A stretch of DNA of 7,907 bases from Rhodospirillaceae bacterium. GTDB lineage: Bacteria; Pseudomonadota; Alphaproteobacteria; Micavibrionales; Micavibrionaceae. This document shows positions 1 to 4,969 of this stretch, one piece after another. The notes beneath the pieces were generated by a model, which worked only from the letters and a program-made list of their open reading frames with translations, searched no databases and was not told the origin of the DNA. Position numbers and translations under genes: made by a program. Each line of letters starts with the position of its first letter. Within the stretch, counting starts at the first letter, position 1. Location: NCBI GenBank assembly GCA_003452275.1, contig DMIT01000076.1, forward strand, positions 1 to 7,907, in the 5' to 3' direction.

Positions 1-1433
1 AAGGAATTGGGCATATAGCTATATCCGACCCCGTAAGTTGTGCCGGCCACCACTGTTCCTGTTTGCACATCTGCCACTAAAGAACCTCCAACATTTGTGC
101 TGCCGCCATATTTATTCCTATATTGGAACAATCTGTGGAAATTATTGGCGGTTCCATCGTTGATACGCATCACATCCCGTATGGTCACATTATCGGTTGC
201 CGAACTATACAGGGTCGAGGTATTGGCAAATAATGTTCCCTCCCCCGCATTCCACCATGACGCCGTCGGAATCGTCATGACATCCGCCGCCCGGGTCACT
301 GCCGCTGTGGTGGTGGGGATGTAGGATGTTGCGAATGGAGCTTGTTCCAATTGTGCTCCCCATAAGTAAACCCCCGATACCCCGTCAGTCTGAGGATTCA
401 GTAGTAGTACTGGATATTGTGTATTTGTATTGGTTGAGCCGAATGTTGCCGTGATAGAACATCTATACCAGCCATTTGGTAATGCCGATATGTGATACGC
501 GGATATTCCGGTTCCATACATTGTCGCTGTACCGGCATTGAGATCAAAAATCACATTCCCGTCAGCTATCCAACCGACTGTGGCATATATAACCATGGTT
601 ATGTATGACATATCTGCTTTTTTGGCGTAAACAGAATAGGTATAGGTTTGATTGGCCTGATAATTTCTGAAATAACCGGCATAACTCCCTCCAGCAACGC
701 CGTTATTATACAGTTTGACTGCATTCATCGTGCCATCAGGCGATGTCGTTGCCGCAAGTTGAATGTTACTGCGCGCAAGATTCCACGAGCTAGTATTAAA
801 GGTCATGCTGTAATTTAAAAGATTCGTCCTGCTTTCCTCAATCAAAATCCCTTTCGACTGATGAGTGACAGGATCATAATCAAAACGCGGAGTGTTGTTG
901 GATACGGTTTGCAGGGTGCCTGTGGAATCGAAATAAGTGGCAACACTATTTCGCGCGAATGTTCCGCCTGATGCCGTGAGAAAGGATGAGAGGCTATTAT
1001 AGGCGGTGCCATTCAATGTATATCGCCCTGATGCGCCGTTGGTAAAATCCATGCCGAGGGAAGGGTAATTGATTTTAATGCCTGTTGTATTGGGTGGGGT
1101 GAAAGTCAGCGTGGCATCATTACCTGCGATGTCTTTGATGGTTCCGCCGTTCAGATCAATCGGTGATGAAACGGTGACCCCATCCAGATCAACATCACCG
1201 ATGGTTGGTGACAAGGTAAAGATCAGAGCATTGGTTCCTGTGCCGGATGTGTAGGTGGCGTAACGGGTATTACCGCCAACATCGATGGCAATACGTGGTG
1301 TGCCTGTCACTGTCACATTTTCAGACAGATTGATGGTAAAAGGAATATTGATCGCCGCCACAGCCACTCCCGACGTCATTGCGAGGAGCGACAGCGACGC
1401 GGCAATCCAGAATGTCAGTTTTTGCGCCTGCAT
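1..1433 (-). CDS. Exported Ig-like and phage head-spike/tail-fibre domain protein, partial (3' end outside window)
   Basis: The frame is open for 477 codons from an ATG at 1433 to the left edge, with no stop or frameshift, but no listing of this gene is complete because the C-terminus is missing. Residues 1-27 look like a Sec signal peptide: MQAQK, then a hydrophobic stretch, then a possible AVA-A cleavage site. Residues 28-125 resemble bacterial Ig-like domains: 'NLSENVTVTGTPRIAIDVGG', 'TRYATYTSGTGTNALIFT', 'LNGGTIKDIAGN'. Residues 126-390 match the phage head-spike/tail-fibre style: 'PRFDYDPVTHQSKGILIEES', 'RTNLL', 'YSVYAKK', 'GWYRCSITATF', 'WGAQLEQAP', 'TSYIPTTTAAVTRAAD'. This suggests a beta-rich glycan- or surface-binding protein. 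No clear ribosome binding site precedes 1433. The same frame stays open upstream, with a GTG at 1489 and an ATG at 1622 (weak GGAAAG before it), so the start is uncertain. The ATG at 1433 is preferred because it gives a signal peptide. Function is inferred from domain style only. Confidence 0.75.
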   Translation of the reverse strand, partial: MQAQKLTFWIAASLSLLAMTSGVAVAAINIPFTINLSENVTVTGTPRIAIDVGGNTRYATYTSGTGTNALIFTLSPTIGDVDLDGVTVSSPIDLNGGTIKDIAGNDATLTFTPPNTTGIKINYPSLGMDFTNGASGRYTLNGTAYNSLSSFLTASGGTFARNSVATYFDSTGTLQTVSNNTPRFDYDPVTHQSKGILIEESRTNLLNYSMTFNTSSWNLARSNIQLAATTSPDGTMNAVKLYNNGVAGGSYAGYFRNYQANQTYTYSVYAKKADMSYITMVIYATVGWIADGNVIFDLNAGTATMYGTGISAYHISALPNGWYRCSITATFGSTNTNTQYPVLLLNPQTDGVSGVYLWGAQLEQAPFATSYIPTTTAAVTRAADVMTIPTASWWNAGEGTLFANTSTLYSSATDNVTIRDVMRINDGTANNFHRLFQYRNKYGGSTNVGGSLVADVQTGTVVAGTTYGVGYSYMPNS

Positions 1434-1470
1434 GCGGATTTTCTGGATTCCAGCGTTCGCTGGAATGACG
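1374..1470. repeat. Palindromic dispersed repeat (MITE-like), about 97 bp
   Basis: The ends are inverted: CGTCATT at 1374-1380 and AATGACG at 1464-1470. The left part reads CATTGCGAGGAGCGACAGCG and continues into GCGGCAATCCAG; the right part contains a perfect hairpin, ATTCCAGCG (1447-1455), TT, CGCTGGAAT (1458-1466). From general knowledge, 'GTCATTGCGAGGAGC...GCAATCCAG' and 'TTCTGGATTCCAGC...GGAATGACG' are among the commonest small dispersed repeats of proteobacterial genomes, including Rickettsiales. The element encodes no transposase and would depend on one elsewhere. On the minus strand it supplies the start codon and first 20 residues of the adjacent fibre-like protein. Confidence 0.75.
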
Positions 1471-1490
1471 GGGGATATATAGGATTTCAC

Positions 1491-1563
1491 CACAGAGAGC
1501 ACAGAGGTCACAGAGGGTAACACAGAGAAGAATAAATCTTCGTGATTCTTCGTGCCCTTCGTT
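1491..1563. repeat. Direct-repeat cluster of CACAGAG and CTTCGTG heptamers
   Basis: CACAGAG occurs at 1491, 1500, 1509 and 1521 (steps 9, 9 and 12). CTTCGTG follows at 1538 and 1548, with CTTCGTT at 1557 (steps 10 and 9). This pattern resembles an intergenic repeat type seen scattered through many environmental bacterial genomes; that recognition is from memory. It lies 20 bp beyond the 1374-1470 element. Together they occupy most of the 289-bp gap between the fibre-like gene and nadK. I see no convincing gene in the rest of this gap. Units are too short, too irregular and without spacers for a CRISPR array. Confidence 0.55.
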
Positions 1564-1666
1564 GTTAATTTTTGGGTGAACCGCAGGAACGGAGCTATGA
1601 TGTTACGGCAATTGGGGGACATGGCAAAAACTTTCCGGCATCAGCGTTGGGAAATTATGTGGTTAA

Positions 1667-1695
1667 AGTATATCTATTCTCCTGTTTTAACACAA
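1667..1695 (-). promoter_or_regulatory. Possible sigma70-type promoter for the fibre-like gene
   Basis: On the minus strand, TTGTGT (1690-1695) and TATACT (1667-1672) are separated by exactly 17 bp. The predicted start is near 1660, which would place both repeat elements inside the 5' untranslated leader if translation starts at 1433, or just upstream of the alternative ATG at 1622. The -35 box matches the consensus at only three positions. Found by eye. Confidence 0.35.
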
Positions 1696-1722
1696 TGGGG
1701 GACGGTAGAATTCAGGGATTTC

Positions 1723-2484
1723 CTACCATGTGAATTGTTCTTTGAGGATGCGTTCTTCCAGTGAATGGCCTTGGTCGAATAATAGGCTTTTGGTGATAGG
1801 GGACTGAGATATCTCGACTGATACCACATCGCGGATTTCAACTTCGTCGGCGGTGGCGCTGACCGGACGATTGGCGGGGTCGAGGATATCAAAACGGATA
1901 TGCGCCGATGACGGTAAAAGTGCGCCGCGCCATCTGCGCGGGCGAAAGGCGCTGATCGGGGTCAGGGCCAGAATTTCCGATTTGAGCGGCAGGATGGGCC
2001 CGTGGGCGGACAGGTTATAGGCGGTACTCCCCGCGGGTGTCGCGACTAATACCCCGTCGCAGATCAATTCATCCATGCGCACCACATGGTCGATGCTGAT
2101 GCTGATTTTTGCGGCTTGGCGCACCTGACGCAGCAAGGACACTTCGTTAAAGGCAATCGATTCAAATGTGTTGCCGTGAATGTCCGTGGCGTCCATCGAT
2201 AAAGGGTGAATGGTAACGCTTTCGGCTTGCTCTATCTTTTCAACGAGGTTGTCAAGCTGCGGGGCATTCATCAGGAAGCCGACAGAGCCTTTGTTGATGC
2301 CATAGACGGGAATATTGCGGCCCTCGCTTTTGCGCAGGGCATTGAGCAATGTTCCATCCCCGCCAATCGCTACGATGACTTCGGCCTCGTCAATGCACGT
2401 TTGCCCGAAACTGGAGACAAGGGTTTGATAAGTGCGTTCGGCTTCGATGCTAGCATTGGTCAGGAAATGGAACTTGCTTGTCAT
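1723..2484 (-). CDS. nadK: NAD kinase
   Basis: This cytoplasmic enzyme phosphorylates NAD+ to NADP+ using ATP or polyphosphate. The product has 253 residues, normal for the shorter alphaproteobacterial form. Visible family motifs are the nucleotide-binding GGDGTLL (41-47), GINKGSVGFLMN (62-73), NEVSLLR (113-119, the NE/D motif that contacts NAD) and DGVLVATPAGSTAYN (143-157), followed by LTPI (174-177). The GGDG aspartate expected to be catalytic is present. The ATG at 2484 is chosen because it begins the family-like 'MTSKFHFLTN', lies 4 nt after the pyrE stop, and has AAGG overlapping that stop as ribosome binding site. A longer in-frame start at 2586 would overlap pyrE by about 100 bp and adds unrelated sequence. 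It is second in the pyrE operon, so translational coupling is likely. No strong terminator follows the stop. Confidence 0.93.
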   Translation of the reverse strand: MTSKFHFLTNASIEAERTYQTLVSSFGQTCIDEAEVIVAIGGDGTLLNALRKSEGRNIPVYGINKGSVGFLMNAPQLDNLVEKIEQAESVTIHPLSMDATDIHGNTFESIAFNEVSLLRQVRQAAKISISIDHVVRMDELICDGVLVATPAGSTAYNLSAHGPILPLKSEILALTPISAFRPRRWRGALLPSSAHIRFDILDPANRPVSATADEVEIRDVVSVEISQSPITKSLLFDQGHSLEERILKEQFTW

Positions 2485-2488
2485 GCCC

Positions 2489-3184
2489 TTAAGCCTGTTC
2501 TTTTTTTGCAACCAGATGGGCGTTCTTCTCTCCCCATGCGTCCGGCGCGTGCAGAAATTCTTCGACCGATAACAAAGTCGCCTCATCGAAATATTTCAGT
2601 TCGCGCGCGACTTTGAGAACGGTCCACCAATCGGTGAGATAATGCAGCGTCATGCCGAATTCGTTCATATTGTCGATGGATTTCTGGAAGATGCCGTAAT
2701 GAAACACCACAAAGCCATGCGATACCTGAGCGCCCGCAGCACGAATAGCATCAATGAAAACTTTTTTACTGCCGCCATCTGATTGTAAATCTTCAATTAA
2801 CACAACATTGGCGTTTTCTTTGTCCATGCAGCCTTCGATCTGCGCCATGCGTCCGAACCCTTTTGGTTTTTTGCGGACATAGAGCATGGGTTTATCGAGT
2901 GTTTGTGACAGGAACGCCGCGTAAGGAATACCAGCTGTTTCCCCGCCGGCCAGATAATCCATATGTTCTCTGCCGACTTTGGCGTTCAAAATCTCTGCCC
3001 CCATATCCATGAGGATTTTGCGTTCTGCGGGGAACGAGATAAGGCGGCGGCAATCGGTGTAAACGGGGCTGATGCGGCCCGAGGTAAAAACAAAGGGCTC
3101 GCGGGAATTAAATAAAACCGATTTGGTATCCAGCAGGATTTTGGCAGCTTTTTTGGCAATTTCTTCGGATGGAGCGCTGATCAT
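2489..3184 (-). CDS. pyrE: Orotate phosphoribosyltransferase
   Basis: The enzyme joins orotate and PRPP to give OMP and pyrophosphate, the fifth step of pyrimidine synthesis, in the cytoplasm. The product is 231 residues, typical of the alphaproteobacterial branch and longer than the roughly 213 residues of the enterobacterial enzyme. Visible motifs are '[16 protein letters not shown]' (31-46, substrate-binding loop), '[13 protein letters not shown]' (77-89), the basic '[10 protein letters not shown]' catalytic loop (102-111) and the PRPP-binding '[14 protein letters not shown]' (127-140). In that last motif the usual acidic pair is E131/D132. The ATG at 3184 has a good ribosome binding site, GAAGGA, 8 nt upstream. 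It is the first gene of the operon with nadK and is divergent from rpoZ. The UMP-sensitive attenuator known upstream of E. coli pyrE was not seen. Confidence 0.95.
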   Translation of the reverse strand: MISAPSEEIAKKAAKILLDTKSVLFNSREPFVFTSGRISPVYTDCRRLISFPAERKILMDMGAEILNAKVGREHMDYLAGGETAGIPYAAFLSQTLDKPMLYVRKKPKGFGRMAQIEGCMDKENANVVLIEDLQSDGGSKKVFIDAIRAAGAQVSHGFVVFHYGIFQKSIDNMNEFGMTLHYLTDWWTVLKVARELKYFDEATLLSVEEFLHAPDAWGEKNAHLVAKKEQA

Positions 3185-3213
3185 CGTTTTTTTCCTTCAT
3201 ATCATTTTGTTAT

Positions 3214-3242
3214 GAATTACGATTAGCAGGTCGCACACGCAA
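3214..3242 (-). promoter_or_regulatory. Possible promoter of the pyrE-nadK operon
   Basis: On the minus strand, TTGCGT (3237-3242) and TAATTC (3214-3219) are 17 bp apart. The predicted start is about 24 bp upstream of the pyrE ATG. A near-perfect palindrome, AAAAACA-G-TGTTTTT (3244-3258), sits just upstream of the -35 box. It could be a regulator site or simply AT-rich upstream DNA. Found by eye. Confidence 0.35.
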
Positions 3243-3297
3243 AAAAAACAGTGTTTTTGTTAACATAATATACTTTGATGGTTTGGATAGGAAACGC

Positions 3298-3326
3298 TTG
3301 CGTTTTTGCGTGGGGGTGACTATAAA
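3298..3326 (+). promoter_or_regulatory. Probable rpoZ promoter with overlapping inverted repeats
   Basis: TTGCGT (3298-3303) and TATAAA (3321-3326) are separated by 17 bp, predicting a start near 3333 and a leader of about 28 nt. The -35 box lies within the palindrome AAACGC-TT-GCGTTT (3292-3305). The -10 box lies within a longer inverted repeat, GGTGACT (3315-3321) and AGTCACC (3337-3343). A second -10-like TATACT (3269-3274) has no good -35 box; if used, it would give a leader of about 80 nt containing the second inverted repeat as RNA. Confidence 0.4.
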
Positions 3327-3360
3327 CTCCTTTCAAAGTCACCGCAAAAAAGGATTTAAG

Positions 3361-3756
3361 ATGGCACGCGTAACCGTTGAAGATTGTGTTTTAAAAGTTC
3401 CTAACCGTTTTGAACTGGTTATGGTTGCCGCTCAACGCGCCCGCCGCATTGGAACGGGTGCTGCTTTGACCGTTGATCGCGACAATGATAAAAACCCTGT
3501 TGTTTCCTTGCGCGAAATTGCCGAAAATACTGTTGAAGTCGAGGCGCTCAAAGAAGATTTGATCTCCAGCCACCAACGCGTCTTCCCGATGGATGATGAT
3601 AAAGACGATGTGATCGAGGATATGCAAGGTGAAGAAGAGTGGAATGCTCTGGTTGCCGAAGCAAATGCAGGATTTGCAACCTCCGATGAATTCGGTGACG
3701 ATGACGACGATGATGATGCCGGTATTGATGATATTGCCGGATATAAAGAAGAATAG
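3361..3756 (+). CDS. rpoZ: RNA polymerase omega subunit
   Basis: Omega helps fold the beta-prime subunit and assemble RNA polymerase. The product is 131 residues. The N-terminal half has the family signature: 'MARVTVEDC' at the start, '[16 protein letters not shown]' (residues 14-29, the conserved helix) and '[14 protein letters not shown]' (44-57). Residues 75 onward form a very acidic tail that ends in a run of seven aspartates followed by '[12 protein letters not shown]'; such tails are common in alphaproteobacteria. The ATG at 3361 is chosen because it begins the conserved core and has AAGGA 6 nt upstream. An in-frame ATG at 3283 would add 26 unrelated residues and run through the promoter. 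The gene appears monocistronic: a terminator follows directly, whereas in many proteobacteria rpoZ is linked to spoT/relA. Confidence 0.93.
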   Translation: MARVTVEDCVLKVPNRFELVMVAAQRARRIGTGAALTVDRDNDKNPVVSLREIAENTVEVEALKEDLISSHQRVFPMDDDKDDVIEDMQGEEEWNALVAEANAGFATSDEFGDDDDDDDAGIDDIAGYKEE

Positions 3757-3764
3757 ATCAAACC

Positions 3765-3791
3765 AAAACCCGCTGATTAGGCGGGTTTTTT
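3765..3791 (+). terminator. Rho-independent terminator after rpoZ, possibly bidirectional
   Basis: The arms AAAACCCGC (3765-3773) and GCGGGTTTT (3781-3789) form a 9-bp stem with a 7-nt loop, followed by T to 3791. It begins 8 bp after the rpoZ stop. The stop codon of the convergent regulator (3777-3779) lies in the loop, and one arm encodes that protein's last residues. Read on the minus strand, the hairpin is followed by TTTTGG, so it may also end the regulator transcript, less efficiently. Confidence 0.85.
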
Positions 3792-4355
3792 AATCTCTAT
3801 TTTATAAATGCCTTCGGACACTTTAATCATATTCTGGGCGTGGTACAGTTCCAGCTTTTGGCGCAGGCGATAGATATGTGTTTCCAGCGTATGTGTTTCG
3901 GCATCATCGGCATATCCCCAGACGGATTTTAACAAATCTTTGCGCGGCAGTCCCGTTTCTCCTGCTTCGTAGAGATAGCGCAGCAAGAGACGTTCTTTGT
4001 CGGTCAAGCGGATATCATCCCCTGATTCCTGATGGGTCAGGATATTTTCCGCAGGGAAAAGGATGAATTCACCCAGATCAATCTGTTCATGTTCATCTTC
4101 GATATGGGATTCGCGACCGGATAATAAATAGCCGAACCTATCCATGATTTCGCCCAGACGAATGGCCCCCTTGGGGATTTCCAGCGAAGGAATGGCGGTG
4201 AATTCCGGCGCGATCCCGTGGCCTTGCTGCACGATCAACAGATCGGGCGCATGTGATGGATCAGTGGTGACGGTTTTCACGGTCGCCAGTTGTTCCTCGA
4301 TCAGGCGTTGCAAAACGGGATTTTTGATATGCAGCAGCACATTGTGAATGGTCAT
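3777..4355 (-). CDS. Atypical OmpR-type winged-helix regulator with degenerate, shortened receiver
   Basis: The protein has 192 residues, against roughly 220-240 for a normal OmpR/PhoB family member. The C-terminal half (about 115-188) is a recognisable trans_reg_C DNA-binding domain: 'IRLTDKERLLLRYLYEAGET', 'LPRKDLLKSVWGYADD', 'THTLETHIYRLRQKLEL' (recognition helix region) and 'SEGIYKIEI' (wing). The N-terminal half (1-78) looks like a receiver remnant. 'NVLLHIKNPVLQRLIEEQLA' resembles the first strand and helix but lacks the acidic pair, and 'DLLIVQQG' stands where the phosphoacceptor strand would be, with Q instead of D. The segment 'PKGAIRLGEIMDRFGYLL' resembles the receiver's end. Phosphorylation therefore seems unlikely. 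The ATG at 4355 has AAGG 8 nt upstream; an in-frame start at 4610 would run through the divergent gene. No histidine kinase is adjacent. Targets are unknown; the divergent gene is a natural candidate. Confidence 0.8.
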   Translation of the reverse strand: MTIHNVLLHIKNPVLQRLIEEQLATVKTVTTDPSHAPDLLIVQQGHGIAPEFTAIPSLEIPKGAIRLGEIMDRFGYLLSGRESHIEDEHEQIDLGEFILFPAENILTHQESGDDIRLTDKERLLLRYLYEAGETGLPRKDLLKSVWGYADDAETHTLETHIYRLRQKLELYHAQNMIKVSEGIYKIEIKKPA

Positions 4356-4440
4356 GAATAATACCTTGGCAGTTATCTGTCGGGTGACTCTAGCATAAAC
4401 TGGTACGGGGTTTGCAAAATATGTTGCAGGAGAGATTATT

Positions 4441-4893
4441 TTGATCAAATTCGCGCCGCCACCGCAGACTGTGCAAAGCCCCGAAAACAAGGCATTTTCA
4501 ATGGTTTCCGGGAAAAATGACCGCATGGCGGGCAGCGTTCCCGTGTGGAAAGATGTGGCGAGTTTCGCGGAAAATATTGCCGATAAAGGGAATGTCGCCG
4601 GAAAAGACAAATCGTTCGGATTTGCGGATATCGTGGATATCGTGAACCCGCTTCAGCATATTCCGGTGGTCAGCAATCTTTACCAATCGGCGACAGGTGA
4701 TACGATGGGGGCCATTGCCCAGATTGTGGGCGGGGCCATTTTCGGCGGGCCGGTGGGCGCTTTGGTCAGTGCCGGTTTTGTAGCTTATCACGCCGCCAAG
4801 GAAAGCGAAGTAACGGGCGATCCGCAGTTGTTGGCAGGAACGACAATAGCCCTCGCCGATTTGCGGCAGGGCTATAAACCTTATAATTCTTAA
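4441..4893 (+). CDS. Small conserved-type hypothetical protein with glycine-rich hydrophobic segment
   Basis: The product has 150 residues and no function I can name. Residues 1-50 are polar and probably disordered. Residues 60-84 contain 'FADIVDIVNPLQHIPVVSNL' followed by YQSAT. Residues 85-114 contain 'GDTMGAIAQIVGGAIFGGPV' followed by 'GALVSAGFVAYHA'. The glycine spacing there resembles a glycine zipper or a short membrane-inserting hairpin. I recall this core from alphaproteobacterial hypothetical proteins, but cannot verify it here. The start is TTG at 4441, supported by AGGAG 8 nt upstream; the ATG at 4421 is out of frame and stops after seven codons. It is divergent from the degenerate regulator with an 85-bp gap, suggesting shared control. 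There is no N-terminal signal peptide. A strong hairpin lies in the last part of the gene. Confidence 0.75.
   Translation: MIKFAPPPQTVQSPENKAFSMVSGKNDRMAGSVPVWKDVASFAENIADKGNVAGKDKSFGFADIVDIVNPLQHIPVVSNLYQSATGDTMGAIAQIVGGAIFGGPVGALVSAGFVAYHAAKESEVTGDPQLLAGTTIALADLRQGYKPYNS
4846..4875 (+). other. Strong hairpin inside the 3' end of the small hypothetical gene
   Basis: ATAGCCCT (4846-4853) pairs with AGGGCTAT (4868-4875), and GCCG (4855-4858) pairs with CGGC (4864-4867). A single bulged C and a 5-nt loop complete it, giving 12 base pairs. It lies 15 bp before the stop codon. No T-run follows on either strand, so it is not a standard terminator. It may stabilise the mRNA 3' end or act as a Rho-region barrier; either role is inference. 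Confidence 0.5.
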
Positions 4894-4907
4894 ATAGAAA
4901 CATCCTC

Positions 4908-4936
4908 TTGAGATTCAAGTGTAAACACTTTAAAAT
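4908..4936 (+). promoter_or_regulatory. Promoter of the RND efflux operon
   Basis: TTGAGA (4908-4913) and TAAAAT (4931-4936) are exactly 17 bp apart, each close to the sigma70 consensus. The predicted start is near 4943, leaving a leader of about 27 nt that contains the ribosome binding site AAAGG. This is the best promoter match in the window. Its spacer is filled by a palindrome (separate entry). Confidence 0.6.
4914..4933. promoter_or_regulatory. Putative repressor operator in the efflux promoter
   Basis: A 20-bp palindrome has 9 of 10 matching positions per arm. The perfect core is AAGTGT (4917-4922), AA, ACACTT (4925-4930), with matching TT/AA at the ends. It covers the whole spacer between the -35 and -10 boxes, so a bound dimer would block RNA polymerase. 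This is the usual arrangement for TetR- or MarR-family control of efflux pumps. No such regulator gene is in the window, and the winged-helix regulator upstream usually belongs to a family that binds direct repeats. Confidence 0.5.
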
Positions 4937-4969
4937 CCAGAACAATTCAGCTTCTAGAAAAGGTGTTCC

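Noticed and set aside
1491..1563. CRISPR-like array
   Set aside because: Units are only 7 bp, spacing is irregular and there are no spacers or cas genes.
1705..1733. Terminator after nadK
   Set aside because: A weak bulged stem (GGTAG...CTACC) is present just past the stop, but it is short and not followed by T residues.
1552..1764. A 70-residue plus-strand frame between the repeats and the nadK end
   Set aside because: It begins in the heptamer repeat, overlaps the end of nadK antisense, has no ribosome binding site and resembles nothing I know.
1674..1892. A 72-residue minus-strand frame overlapping nadK in another frame
   Set aside because: It is contained almost wholly within the nadK coding end and has no ribosome binding site or domain.
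2485..2586. Longer N-terminus for nadK
   Set aside because: The added residues are the pyrE 3' end read in another frame; the start at 2484 has better context.
2206..2616. A 136-residue plus-strand frame across the nadK/pyrE junction
   Set aside because: It lies antisense to two solid genes and has no recognisable domain.
4356..4610. Longer N-terminus for the winged-helix regulator
   Set aside because: It would overlap the divergent gene, lacks regulator-like sequence and ignores the good ribosome binding site before 4355.
4846..4875. Intrinsic terminator for the small hypothetical gene
   Set aside because: The hairpin is strong, but it lies before the stop codon and no T-run follows on either strand.
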